NCBI GenBank assembly: GCA_964348085.1
Contig: CAYGBI010000032.1
Span: forward strand, 1-40,962
Source of the DNA: VXYL01 sp964348085
GTDB lineage: Bacteria; Pseudomonadota; Gammaproteobacteria; Pseudomonadales; Azotimanducaceae
DNA length: 40,962 nucleotides
Direction of reading: 5' to 3'
Numbering within the stretch: position 1 is the first letter of the stretch; each line of letters opens with the position of its first letter. A program made the position numbers and the translations under genes. The notes beneath the pieces were generated by a model. The model saw only the letters and a list, made by a program, of their open reading frames with translations. It was not told the origin of the DNA and ran no database searches. This document shows positions 8,028 through 16,586 of this stretch, piece after piece.

Positions 8028-8942
8028 ATGCACACACACCATTGGGCCGCCTGCGAAGACTTGAACGACGTCATGGCGGAGATCGACCGCTTGGGACTCG
8101 CGCAAAACGTCGTCGATCTCGACGCCTACGGCTTTACCGTGATCGAGGACTTGCTCGACGACGAAACGCTCACCGAGGCGCGCCAGTCCATCCTCGACAT
8201 CTGTGCCGAGCAGACCGGCGTCAAACCCGATATCGACACCGGCGAGACGCATCCCGACTGGCGTTTGGTGCCGTATCTCATGCCGCGCCGCCCCGTGTTC
8301 CAAGACATTCTGTTGAACGAAAGGGGCGTCGCGCTGATTCACTACCTGCTCGGCAAGAGCGCACAGCTTTCCAGCATGACGTGTCATTTCAAGGGGCCCG
8401 GCGACGGCGGCCAGCTTCCGCTGCACACCGACACCAACATGCCCGCCCCTCTGCCGCCCTACTCCCAAGTCGCCAACATCAACTACGCGCTCACGGACTA
8501 CAGCAAGGAAGGCGGCTGCTTGGCGCTGGTCCCCGGCAGCCACAAATGGGCGCGCGGCCCCGAGCCGACGGAGGCCCTGCTCGCCGGTCCGGCGGAGAAC
8601 AAACTCGCGGAAGCCATGGAAGTGCCGGCGGGCACCGGGATCATCTGGCACGGCAACCTGTGGCACGGCAGCTATCCACGCAAGACGCCGGGGCTGCGCA
8701 TCAATCTCGCCGTGTACCATGCGAGGCCACACTGGAAACTGCAAGAGCGCTACGGCCGTGAGCTCCCGCAAGACGTCGTCGACCGCCACGGCAACAACCC
8801 CCTGTTCAGGCAGCTCGCGGGCCTCAACGAAGTCTACGGTTGGAAGGAGGAAGGGCCTGCCTTCTTGGATCAGAAGAATGGCGGCTACCGGGCGGGCACC
8901 GAAAACGTGCTGCGCGACTCTAGCAAGAGTTGGCAGTCGTAG
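8028..8942 (+). CDS. Phytanoyl-CoA dioxygenase (PhyH) family protein
   Basis: A 304-residue Fe(II)/2-oxoglutarate-dependent oxygenase with a double-stranded beta-helix. The iron ligands are visible: His133 and Asp135 in LPLHTDTNM, and His213 in GNLWHGSYP. Arg224 in GLRINLAVYH would bind 2-oxoglutarate. It includes the segment GGCLALVPGSHKWARG typical of the family. The natural substrate is not predictable; relatives hydroxylate lipids and many small molecules. ATG 8028 after TGAGGAA was preferred over the TTG at 8001. It closes the plus-strand group and converges on holB. Confidence 0.88.
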   Translation: MHTHHWAACEDLNDVMAEIDRLGLAQNVVDLDAYGFTVIEDLLDDETLTEARQSILDICAEQTGVKPDIDTGETHPDWRLVPYLMPRRPVFQDILLNERGVALIHYLLGKSAQLSSMTCHFKGPGDGGQLPLHTDTNMPAPLPPYSQVANINYALTDYSKEGGCLALVPGSHKWARGPEPTEALLAGPAENKLAEAMEVPAGTGIIWHGNLWHGSYPRKTPGLRINLAVYHARPHWKLQERYGRELPQDVVDRHGNNPLFRQLAGLNEVYGWKEEGPAFLDQKNGGYRAGTENVLRDSSKSWQS

Positions 8943-8967
8943 CGCCTAGTTCCGCGTTCTTGCCGGC

Positions 8968-8984
8968 GCACTACGGCGTAGTGC
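8968..8984. repeat. Short perfect hairpin between convergent phyH-like gene and holB
   Basis: GCACTAC (8968-8974), loop GGC, GTAGTGC (8978-8984). It sits in the 109-base gap where the plus-strand group and the holB operon converge. It may act as a bidirectional terminator but has no T-tract on either side. Confidence 0.35.
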
Positions 8985-9051
8985 CGTGTCCGAGCGACGC
9001 GCAACGATACCGGGTGGGAGGCATGGCCGTTCGAACGCGGCGTGACTTCCA

Positions 9052-9945
9052 CTATCGGCTGCGACGTGCTTGACTCGCCGCGACTTGCGGCCAGAGTTCG
9101 CCCCACATCAGGAGCAGGCGCTGCAATTGCAGCGGGCGGTTCAAGCCGCTGTTGAACAGCGCCGCTTCGCGCACTTTCGACAGCTCGAAGGCGAAGTCGA
9201 GCAGTGGAGCGAGTTCGTGCGCCGGCGAGCGGCGGGCGAGCCAATGCACGATGCGCAGCCAACGGCCGACGATGTCGGCGAGATTTTCCGTGCGCCGCTC
9301 GTCGGCGAGTTCCCGCGCTTTGGCCGGCGTCTTTCCCGCTTGCGCGAGCAGCGGCCAGAGCGGCGCTTGGTCGCGCGCCAACGCGGCCAGTACGGCGTAC
9401 GGCGCACCGCCATATTCCACAGCGAGGTGGCCCGCCGCCTCGGCATCGGCGCCGCCCGCCACCAACCACGTCGTCACTTCGGCCGGCGGCGCCGGCGGAA
9501 CGTCAATGCGTTGACAACGGCTCTTGATGGTCGGCAGAAGCCGCTCGGCGGCACCGGTGGTCAGTGCGAGAAAACTCTCCGCTGGCGGTTCCTCGAGCGT
9601 CTTCAGTAGCGCGTTCGCGGCGTTCAAGTTCATCCGGTCGGCATCCTCGATTACCGCGACCTTGCGGCCGGCGAGTTTCGGGGTCTGCATCAGGAAGTCG
9701 ATGATGCGACGGATGGCGTCGATCTTAATCACGCCATCCTCCGGTTCCAGCCAGCGCAAATCCGGATGCGCCACCTCGCTCGCCGCTTGGTTCGGCCGCA
9801 GACCCAAGAGGTCGATAGCGAGCGCGTTGGCGACACGACCCTCGCCCCAGCCGGGCGGCCCTTGAATCATCAACGCATGCGGCAGGCGTTCCTCGAGCGC
9901 GCGAACCCGACGTAGCGGCGCCTGTAGCCAAGGGGGTTCGCTCAC
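9052..9945 (-). CDS. holB: DNA polymerase III delta' subunit
   Basis: A 297-residue clamp-loader subunit of the replicative polymerase. The N terminus reads LPHALMIQGPPGWGEGR, a modified P-loop that lacks the Walker A lysine, as expected of a non-ATPase delta' subunit. AVIEDADRMNLNAANALLKT (about 101-120) with LEEPP is the sensor/SRC region, and TIKSRCQRIDV follows. Unlike E. coli delta', no zinc-module cysteines are present between the P-loop and HPDL; the protein has only one Cys. The start is GTG 9945, overlapping the tmk stop as GTGA; the longer open frame to 10284 is only the shadow of tmk. Last gene of the fab/mltG/tmk cluster. Confidence 0.9.
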   Translation of the reverse strand: MSEPPWLQAPLRRVRALEERLPHALMIQGPPGWGEGRVANALAIDLLGLRPNQAASEVAHPDLRWLEPEDGVIKIDAIRRIIDFLMQTPKLAGRKVAVIEDADRMNLNAANALLKTLEEPPAESFLALTTGAAERLLPTIKSRCQRIDVPPAPPAEVTTWLVAGGADAEAAGHLAVEYGGAPYAVLAALARDQAPLWPLLAQAGKTPAKARELADERRTENLADIVGRWLRIVHWLARRSPAHELAPLLDFAFELSKVREAALFNSGLNRPLQLQRLLLMWGELWPQVAASQARRSR

Positions 9946-10571
9946 GGCGGAACGAGAAACCGCTCGACCGCCGCGGCGATGTCTTTGCGCACCAAGCGCA
10001 AATCTCGGTCGGCTGCGATTTGGACGATGCGCGCATGGCGCCGCGCTCGTTGCCGGTAAACGTCGCGCACCCGCTCGAAAAAGTCCGCCCGCTCGGCCTC
10101 GAATCGATCTTGGCTGCGGTTTGCGATGCGCGCCCCGGCAACGGTCGCCGGCACATCCAAATATAGCGTGAGATCCGGCCAGCAAGCGCCGTGTACCTGA
10201 TCGGCGAGCCCCTGCAGCAGCGCCGTGCGGACACCGCGACCGCCGCCTTGGTAGGCGAAGGTGGAGTCCGTGAAGCGATCGCACAGTACCCAGCGACCGG
10301 TCCGCAAAGCCGGCTCGATCACCGTGGCGACATGTTGCGCCCGCGCCGCGAACACCAACAACGCCTCCGCCACGGCGTCGACGGCCTCCTCGCGATGTTC
10401 AAGCAAGAGTTCGCGCACCTCCTCGGCGAGCGGCGTGCCGCCCGGCTCTCGCGTCACCAAGACGTCCTTGCCGCTGTCCGCCAACAGCTCGCGAACGAAG
10501 TCGAGATTGGTGCTCTTGCCGGCGCCTTCGGTACCCTCCATGGTGATGAACCGCCCGCGCACCGGCGTCAC
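9942..10571 (-). CDS. tmk: Thymidylate kinase (dTMP kinase)
   Basis: A 209-residue kinase converting dTMP to dTDP. The P-loop is EGTEGAGKST at residues 12-21; REPGGTP (41-47) and CDRFTDST (97-104) are the nucleotide-binding and DR motifs. The LID region near NRSQDRFEAE has the acidic/basic pattern of the E. coli-like class. The start is GTG 10571, which overlaps the mltG stop (GTGA), and the end overlaps holB, so the three genes are translationally coupled. Confidence 0.95.
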   Translation of the reverse strand: MTPVRGRFITMEGTEGAGKSTNLDFVRELLADSGKDVLVTREPGGTPLAEEVRELLLEHREEAVDAVAEALLVFAARAQHVATVIEPALRTGRWVLCDRFTDSTFAYQGGGRGVRTALLQGLADQVHGACWPDLTLYLDVPATVAGARIANRSQDRFEAERADFFERVRDVYRQRARRHARIVQIAADRDLRLVRKDIAAAVERFLVPP

Positions 10572-11566
10572 CGCAACTGAAACCGGCGTACCGCCGCGTT
10601 GTGATCGGCCAATGTAGTCGAGAACTCGCTACCGCCGTCGCCGCGCGCCACGAAGTAGAGCGCGTCGCCATCATCCGGCTGCAGCGCGGCTTCGATCGAC
10701 GCCAGGCTCGGCAACCCGATCGGAGTGGGTGGCAATCCTTCGTTGCGGTAGGTGTTGTATGGCCCGTCAGCCCGCAAGTGCGCCCGGGTCAGGTCGCCGT
10801 CGAACGCCTTGCCCAAGCCGTAGATCACGGTAGGGTCGGACTGCAAACGCATATCCTTCGCCAACCGGCGAACGAATACGCCCGCCACTCGATGGCGGTC
10901 TTCCGGCCGCGCGGTCTCCTTTTCGACCATTGACGCGACGATCAACGCTTCGTACGGTTTACCGTAGTTCACGGTGTCGCTGCGGCGCTGCCAAGCGTCC
11001 TCCAGCACCTCTTGCATCTGCCGGTGCGACCGTCGCAACAACGCCGAGGCCTTGTAGCCCCGGGCGAACAGATACGTGTCTGGAAAGAAATAACCCTCCG
11101 CGTTGCCCGCTGGCAGCCCGAGGCGCACCATGAGATCGTCCGGGGTGGCGGCGACGAGATCGAACGCCAGTCGCTCGTCCCCGGCAAGTCGCTCAAGCAC
11201 CTGTTCGACGCGACTGCCCTCGACGATGCGGAATCTGTGCAAGACCACGTCGCCCGCCACCAAGCGTCGCAGCAGCGCATCCGCGGTCTCGCCCGGGGCG
11301 ACTTCGTATTCGCCGCTTTGCACCAACGTCTCGGCGCCCCGCTGTTTGGCGAGTAGCGAGAACAGGTAGCCGTCCACCACGCCGGCCGTGTCGAGCGCCC
11401 TCGCCACCGAGGAGAAACTCATGCCCTCGTGAATGACGAGATCGGCTGGCGCCGTTAGCGGCAACGGTTGCGCCGACCAATGACGCAGGTAGCGGCCAAA
11501 GCTCGCGAGGAACATGATGCCGACCACGATGAATACGGCCGGTATCCACAACACGCGGGTCTTCAT
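10568..11566 (-). CDS. mltG: Endolytic murein transglycosylase MltG
   Basis: A 332-residue inner membrane enzyme that cuts glycan strands and releases new peptidoglycan chains from the synthase. One N-terminal membrane segment (about 7-23) is followed by a LysM-like domain and the YceG catalytic domain. The conserved EGYFFPDTY is at 157-165 and the catalytic Glu in VASMVEKET is residue 215. AAGGAA precedes the ATG. pabC, which often lies between fabF and mltG, is absent: only 89 bases separate mltG from fabF, containing a perfect 12-base palindrome (11640-11651) close to the fabF stop. Confidence 0.94.
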   Translation of the reverse strand: MKTRVLWIPAVFIVVGIMFLASFGRYLRHWSAQPLPLTAPADLVIHEGMSFSSVARALDTAGVVDGYLFSLLAKQRGAETLVQSGEYEVAPGETADALLRRLVAGDVVLHRFRIVEGSRVEQVLERLAGDERLAFDLVAATPDDLMVRLGLPAGNAEGYFFPDTYLFARGYKASALLRRSHRQMQEVLEDAWQRRSDTVNYGKPYEALIVASMVEKETARPEDRHRVAGVFVRRLAKDMRLQSDPTVIYGLGKAFDGDLTRAHLRADGPYNTYRNEGLPPTPIGLPSLASIEAALQPDDGDALYFVARGDGGSEFSTTLADHNAAVRRFQLR

Positions 11567-11655
11567 GCCGGTTCCTTCGCGCTCGGTGCGCAGCCGTTAG
11601 CGTTCCTCTTCGCCTAGCTCGCCTAGCAGCCCGTGGAGAAGTCGCGCGACTCTCC

Positions 11656-12891
11656 TCAAACCGCGGTGAATATCAGCGTGCCGTTGGTTCCGCCGAAGCC
11701 GAACGAGTTCGACAACGCGACGCGAATAGGCATTTCCCGCGCGTGGTGCGGCACGTAGTCCAAGTCGCACTCCGGGTCCGGGTTGTCCAAGTTGATCGTC
11801 GGCGGAGCCACCTGCTCGGCCACGGCGAGCACGGAGAATATCCCCTCCACGGCCCCCGCCGCGCCCAACAAGTGACCGATCATGGACTTCGACGAACTGA
11901 CGGCTACCTTGGTGTCCTCGCCGAACACGGCTTTGATGGCGAGCGTTTCGGCGATGTCGCCTTGCGGCGTGGACGTGCCGTGGGCGTTGATGTAGTCGAC
12001 GTCGGCGGGGGCAAGCGATGCATCCGCCATGGCATTACGCATGGAGGCCACTGCGCCACGACCGTCGTCCGGGGGACTGGTGATATGCCAGCCGTCTGCG
12101 CTCATGCCAAAGCCCTTGATCTCGCAGTAGATTTTGGCGTCCCGCGCCTTCGCCCGCTCGTATTCTTCGAGCACCAGCACACCGGCACCGTCGCCAAGCA
12201 AGAAGCCATCTCGGTCCCGATCCCAAGGCCGGCTGGCGCGTTCGGGTTCATCGTTGCGCGTCGACAGAGCCCGCATCGAGGAGAAGCCGGCAACCGTGAC
12301 CGGCGACGTGGCCTGTTCCGAGCCGCCAACCACCATCACATCCGCCTCGCCGTACTGGATCATGCGCGCGCCGATGCCGATATTGTGCGTGCCTGTGGTG
12401 CAGGCGGTCACCACAGCGACATTCGGGCCGAGAAAACCGTACTTGATGGACAAGTTGCCAGAAATCATATTGATCACGCTCGACGGCACGAAGAACGGCG
12501 AGACGCGCCCGGGTCCGCGCTTGAGGCACACCGAATGGGTGGCTTCGATCGTGTTGATGCCGCCGATGCCTGAACCGATGGCGACGCCGACCCGCTGCGC
12601 ATCGCCATCGACGTCCTCGAGACCCGCATCGCGCACCGCCTGAATGCCGGCCACCACGCCGTATTGAATGAAGGGGTCGACCCGCCGCGCTTCCTTGCGG
12701 TCCATATAGTCCGCGGCTTTGAAGTCCTTCACGCCGGCGGCGATTTTAACGCTGTGGTCCGAGGTGTCGAAAGCATCAATGGCGGCGGCGCCGCTCTTCC
12801 CCGCCAAGGCGTTTCGCCAAGCCTCGTCGACGGTATTGCCGATGGGAGAGAGCAGACCAAGACCGGTCACTACGACTCGTCGTTTGCTCAT
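11656..12891 (-). CDS. fabF: Beta-ketoacyl-ACP synthase II
   Basis: A 411-residue condensing enzyme elongating acyl-ACP with malonyl-ACP. The catalytic triad is Cys164 (VTACTTGTHN), His304 (NAHGTSTP) and His340 (SMIGHLLGA), positions almost identical to E. coli FabF. The C terminus NSFGFGGTNGTLIF is the usual glycine-rich end. It follows acpP by 139 bases on the same strand. It is full length and shows nothing unusual. Confidence 0.96.
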   Translation of the reverse strand: MSKRRVVVTGLGLLSPIGNTVDEAWRNALAGKSGAAAIDAFDTSDHSVKIAAGVKDFKAADYMDRKEARRVDPFIQYGVVAGIQAVRDAGLEDVDGDAQRVGVAIGSGIGGINTIEATHSVCLKRGPGRVSPFFVPSSVINMISGNLSIKYGFLGPNVAVVTACTTGTHNIGIGARMIQYGEADVMVVGGSEQATSPVTVAGFSSMRALSTRNDEPERASRPWDRDRDGFLLGDGAGVLVLEEYERAKARDAKIYCEIKGFGMSADGWHITSPPDDGRGAVASMRNAMADASLAPADVDYINAHGTSTPQGDIAETLAIKAVFGEDTKVAVSSSKSMIGHLLGAAGAVEGIFSVLAVAEQVAPPTINLDNPDPECDLDYVPHHAREMPIRVALSNSFGFGGTNGTLIFTAV

Positions 12892-13030
12892 AATGAAATC
12901 TCTCGCGCTCCTAGGCGATTGCTTACGGCCGCCGTCGCCAATCGCTACCGTTCAGCGCCCCCCACACGAAGCGCCGGTGGCAATGGGAGCATGTCGGTAG
13001 GGAAGCGTTGGCGCGGCTCGGAGACTCGGG

Positions 13031-13264
13031 TTATTGATGCGCGCGGATATAGTCTATGGCTTCCTTCACCGTGGTGATGTTCTCGGATTCCTCGTCCGGG
13101 ATTTCGGTCTCGAACTCTTCTTCCAGCGCCATCACGAGTTCCACGGTGTCTAACGAGTCCGCCCCCAAGTCGTCGACGAACGACGCCTCATCTTTGACAT
13201 CCTCCTCCTTCGCCCCCAATTGCTCGCAGATAAGCCTCTTCACTCGCTCGTCGACGCTGCTCAT
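13031..13264 (-). CDS. acpP: Acyl carrier protein
   Basis: A 77-residue acidic four-helix carrier. The phosphopantetheine attachment site is Ser37 in DLGADSLDTVELVM. The C-terminal helix ends in AIDYIRAHQ. AAGGAA lies just upstream of the ATG. The 150 bases between fabG and acpP, and the 139 bases between acpP and fabF, hold no other gene; such gaps around acpP often carry an extra promoter for this very abundant protein, though I see no strong hexamers. Confidence 0.97.
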   Translation of the reverse strand: MSSVDERVKRLICEQLGAKEEDVKDEASFVDDLGADSLDTVELVMALEEEFETEIPDEESENITTVKEAIDYIRAHQ

Positions 13265-13414
13265 GTTCCTTGACTCCCGTTAGGTGACTGGCCATTCCGA
13301 TGGCGGCGTAGTTTATCCGCTTTGCCCAATCCTAACCACTGTTCGTGCCGGCAATCGCTTTGCGGAGCGGCCGATCCGACGACCGGGTGCGCCAAATATG
13401 GGGCGTTCGTAGGG

Positions 13415-14146
13415 TCATGCGCTGTACAGCCCGCCGTTGACGTGCAGCGTCTCGCCGGTGACGTACGCCGCCTGATCGCTCGCCAAGAACGACACCGCGG
13501 CGGCGATGTCCGCCACGCTGCCCATGCGCCGCAGCGCCGTCCGGGCGACCAAGGCCTCGCGTTGTTCATCGGTCAAGCCGCGGGTCATATCCGTATCGAC
13601 GAAGCCAGGCGCTATAGCGTTGACGGTGATGCCACGGGCGCCGACCTCTTGCGCCAGCGCGCGCGTGAAGCCCTCGATGCCCGCCTTGGAGGCGGCGTAG
13701 TTGGTCTGGCCGGCATTGCCCATGCGGGCCACCACCGAACTCAAGTTGACGATGCGCCCCCAGCGCGCGCGCATCATGCCGCGCAGCAGTGGCCGCGTGA
13801 CCCGATAGAGCCCGGTGAGGTTGGTGTCCAAGGTGGCCCGCCATTGTTCGGCTGTCATGCGCAAGAGCAGGTTGTCGCGCGTCACGCCGGCATTGTTGAC
13901 CACCACCAGCGGCGGTCCGAAGCGAGCGACGATGTCGCTTAGCCGATCGGCCACATCGTCTTCGTCCAGCCGCAACACGACGCCTGCGCCGTCGTCGCCC
14001 AAGTCGGCGGCGATGGTTTCGGCCCCAGCCGCGCCCGAGGCCGCGCCGACGACGAACAATCCGTCGTCGACCAGCCGCTTGGCGATCGCCCTGCCGATGC
14101 CGCGGCTCGCGCCGGTGACCAGCGCGACTCGTCGTTCGGTTGCCAT
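13415..14146 (-). CDS. fabG: 3-oxoacyl-ACP reductase
   Basis: A 243-residue short-chain dehydrogenase reducing 3-oxoacyl-ACP with NADPH. The nucleotide-binding TGASRGIG is at 11-18, NNAG at 84-87, and the catalytic Ser137, Tyr150 and Lys154 lie in NLSSVV and NYAASKAG. The C terminus YVTGETLHVNGGLY is typical of FabG. Nine bases separate it from fabD. Position between fabD and acpP makes the fatty-acid role secure. Confidence 0.96.
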   Translation of the reverse strand: MATERRVALVTGASRGIGRAIAKRLVDDGLFVVGAASGAAGAETIAADLGDDGAGVVLRLDEDDVADRLSDIVARFGPPLVVVNNAGVTRDNLLLRMTAEQWRATLDTNLTGLYRVTRPLLRGMMRARWGRIVNLSSVVARMGNAGQTNYAASKAGIEGFTRALAQEVGARGITVNAIAPGFVDTDMTRGLTDEQREALVARTALRRMGSVADIAAAVSFLASDQAAYVTGETLHVNGGLYSA

Positions 14147-14155
14147 GCCGCCCTC

Positions 14156-15085
14156 TCAGGGCCGCAAGGCCGCGAATGCGGCGTCGAGACCGGCCAAAGC
14201 ACCGATGCCGTACACCGGCGCCCGTCGATGAATACGTCGCATCAGACCGGCCAAGACGTTGCCCGGCCCGCATTCAACGAAGGTTTCGACGCCGGCGGCC
14301 ACCATCGTCTTTACCGACGCCGACCAGCGCACTGGGGAGATGAGTTGCCGCAACAGATTGGCGCGAATCGCTTGCGCGTCCGGCGCGCTGCGGGCGTCGA
14401 AGTTCTGCACGACCGGAATGGCGGGATCGCGCAACACCACCGAATCGAGCAGTTCCGCCAAACGATCACTCGCCGGCGCCATCAACGCGCAGTGCGAAGG
14501 CACGCTGACATCGAGCGGCACCGCTCGTCGAGCGCCGGCCTCCTTGCAGGCGGCTACCGCCTCGGCCACGGCGTCGGCAGCGCCAGCGATGACCACTTGT
14601 CCGGGCGAGTTGTAATTGGCCGGCGTCACAACCCCCGCTACGGCGTCGCAGCAAGCGGCGACTTGGTCGTCGTCCAAGCCCAAGATCGCGGCCATCGCGC
14701 CTTCTCCGGCGGGTACCGCTTGCTGCATCTCTTTGCCGCGTTCGTGTACCAAGCGCGCGGCCGCGCCGAAATCGAGGACGCCGGCGGCCACCAACGCCGA
14801 GTACTCGCCTAGGCTGTGGCCGGCGACCATGGCGGGGAGCGGCGCGCCCTCGGCCTTCCAAACCTCGAACAGCGCCACGCTAACGGCCAACAGGGCTGGC
14901 TGCGTGATCTCCGTCTTGTTGAGTTCATCCGCCGGCCCCTCGTCAATGAGCCTGCCAAGGTCGAAACCCAAGGCGTCGCTCGCTTGCTCGTAGCAACGAT
15001 GCACTGCCGGGTGCGCAGCGGCGATGTCCTGCGCCATGCCGACTTGCTGGGCGCCTTGGCCCGGGAACAAAAAACCCACGTTCAT
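14156..15085 (-). CDS. fabD: Malonyl-CoA:ACP transacylase
   Basis: A 309-residue enzyme that moves malonyl groups from CoA to ACP. The N terminus FLFPGQGAQQVGM and the nucleophile motif GHSLGEYSAL (Ser91) are clear; His198 in VPSHCALM is the partner residue. GGGAGAG precedes the ATG. It follows plsX directly (39 bases) with no fabH between, as in Pseudomonas. Confidence 0.95.
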   Translation of the reverse strand: MNVGFLFPGQGAQQVGMAQDIAAAHPAVHRCYEQASDALGFDLGRLIDEGPADELNKTEITQPALLAVSVALFEVWKAEGAPLPAMVAGHSLGEYSALVAAGVLDFGAAARLVHERGKEMQQAVPAGEGAMAAILGLDDDQVAACCDAVAGVVTPANYNSPGQVVIAGAADAVAEAVAACKEAGARRAVPLDVSVPSHCALMAPASDRLAELLDSVVLRDPAIPVVQNFDARSAPDAQAIRANLLRQLISPVRWSASVKTMVAAGVETFVECGPGNVLAGLMRRIHRRAPVYGIGALAGLDAAFAALRP

Positions 15086-15124
15086 TCGCTCTCCCTCTAG
15101 CCTCTCCGGCCTCTCCGGCGTTGT

Positions 15125-16147
15125 TCAGATTCCCGCCGCCACCTTGGCCACCAACGTACCCGAAAGCGCGCGCACCGCCTGTCGAACCGCGCTGGCAAAG
15201 CCTTGCCGATCAGCAGCGCCGTGGCTCTTCACCACCACTCGGGCGATGCCGAGCAGGATGGCGCCGTTGTAGCGTTGCGGATTGTACGCATCTCGCACCC
15301 GGCCGAGACGCTCGCCAAGGCGGACCCGCGCGGCCGCCGACGGGGGAGCGTCCGCGAACTCGCGGGCGAGCAGATGACGCGCCAACCGCGCTGCGCCCTC
15401 GGCGGCCTTGAGCGCGATGTTGCCGGTGTGACCGTCGGCGACCACGATGTCGATGGCGCCGGCGAACATGCGATCCGGCTCGATGTAGCCGGCGTAGCGC
15501 AGCCGACCGTCGCCGCCGACGAGGCTGGCCGCGGCGCGCACCGCCGGCGGACCCTTGTGCAGTTCCGAGCCGATGTTGAGCAACGCCACCGACGGTTCCC
15601 GGACGCCGCTCGCCACTGCCACCGCGCTACCCATGAGGGCGAACTGGTGGAGTTGCGCGGGGTTGGCGCAAATGTTGGCGCCGAGGTCGAGCATATGGAA
15701 GCGAAAACCGTGCTCGCCAACGAGCGTCTTGATGATCGCCGGACGGCGGATGCCGGGCGACATGCCGATCAGGTGCCGCGACAGCGCCATCAACGCCCCG
15801 GTGCTGCCTGCGCTCACCACGGCATCCGCGTCGCCGACGGCGACCGCCGCGATCGCCGCGCGCATGGAGGAATCGATGTCGCCGCGCAACGTGCCGCGCA
15901 AAGGATCCCCTACCTCAAGACGGCGCGGTGCGTGGACAACATCGTGCTTGGTATCTCGGATCAGCGGCGCGACAACGCCGGCGTCGCCGAAGAAGGTCAA
16001 CATGAGCGCATCGGCGACGGGCGTCGCGGTAGCGCCATCCAACGCGCCGGCGACCAACACGGGGGCTGGCGCGTCGCCGCCGAGCGTGTCGATGGCTATG
16101 CGAATGAGCGCACGCCTAGCGGCCCGTGGTGGAAGTCCGGGTCGCAC
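15125..16147 (-). CDS. plsX: Phosphate acyltransferase PlsX
   Basis: A 340-residue peripheral membrane enzyme making acyl-phosphate from acyl-ACP for phospholipid synthesis. The family start IRIAIDTLGGDAPAP appears at residues 15-29, and AVVSAGSTGALMALS is the glycine-rich motif. Homologues normally begin two or three residues before IRIAID. Here the only ordinary in-frame start is GTG 16147, giving 14 extra residues encoded mainly by a repeat element. That GTG has no clear ribosome binding site. An ATT codon right before RIAID is a remote alternative. The end of the protein (LSGTLVAKVAAGI) is normal. Confidence 0.92.
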   Translation of the reverse strand: MRPGLPPRAARRALIRIAIDTLGGDAPAPVLVAGALDGATATPVADALMLTFFGDAGVVAPLIRDTKHDVVHAPRRLEVGDPLRGTLRGDIDSSMRAAIAAVAVGDADAVVSAGSTGALMALSRHLIGMSPGIRRPAIIKTLVGEHGFRFHMLDLGANICANPAQLHQFALMGSAVAVASGVREPSVALLNIGSELHKGPPAVRAAASLVGGDGRLRYAGYIEPDRMFAGAIDIVVADGHTGNIALKAAEGAARLARHLLAREFADAPPSAAARVRLGERLGRVRDAYNPQRYNGAILLGIARVVVKSHGAADRQGFASAVRQAVRALSGTLVAKVAAGI

Positions 16148-16163
16148 CGAGAACGGTCAGGCG
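16118..16163 (+). repeat. Interspersed repeat family 2, copy 2, over the plsX start
   Basis: This copy matches 3212-3257 at 41 of 46 positions in the same orientation. It covers the first ten codons of the plsX frame, including its GTG start (16147-16145), and extends into the gap towards rpmF. Both copies therefore sit exactly at a gene edge. Confidence 0.7.
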
Positions 16164-16233
16164 AACGCACGGCAAGGCGGGCATCGCTCAACCTCGACGC
16201 GCCAACCCGCGTCGCGTCGAGCGTAGGAGCGAC

Positions 16234-16410
16234 CTATTCCTGCGCCTCGATTACTTTGCGCCCGCGGTAGTACCCGTCTTGCGTAATGTGATGCCGCCGA
16301 TGCGTTTCGCCGGTGGCCGCATCGGTGGACAATGTCGGCCCCCGGCGGGCGTGGTGGGAGCGCCTCATATCGCGCTTCGAGCGCGTAACCTTGCTTTTCT
16401 GCACCGCCAT
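16234..16410 (-). CDS. rpmF: 50S ribosomal protein L32
   Basis: A 58-residue ribosomal protein: it begins MAVQKSKVTRSKRDMRRSHH and ends in GYYRGRKVIEAQE. The zinc-binding Cys pairs of some L32 forms are absent, as in many gammaproteobacteria. GGAGAG lies 6 bases before the ATG. Upstream, two TATAA-containing heptamers in tandem (CGTATAA twice, 16430-16445) could serve as a -10 element, but no good -35 is seen. yceD, the usual upstream neighbour, is missing; the cbb3 operon ends there instead. It starts the rpmF-to-holB cluster. Confidence 0.95.
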   Translation of the reverse strand: MAVQKSKVTRSKRDMRRSHHARRGPTLSTDAATGETHRRHHITQDGYYRGRKVIEAQE

Positions 16411-16586
16411 GGCGACTCTCCTTCAACGTCCAGCCTTATACGTTATACGTTCCGCTTCTTCGGCGGAGTTCGCTTGGCCTTGGCCTGCTCCCCGCTCGCT
16501 ACTTGCGCAACGGCGCGATAATAGAGAGCGGGCCGCCCCTAGTCAAAGAGCGCGTGCGGCTTACCGGAGCGAGCGGCCAAGCGCCC

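Noticed and set aside
11640..11651. 12-base palindrome AGTCGCGCGACT before the end of fabF
   Set aside because: Too short and GC-rich to separate from chance; no T-tract.
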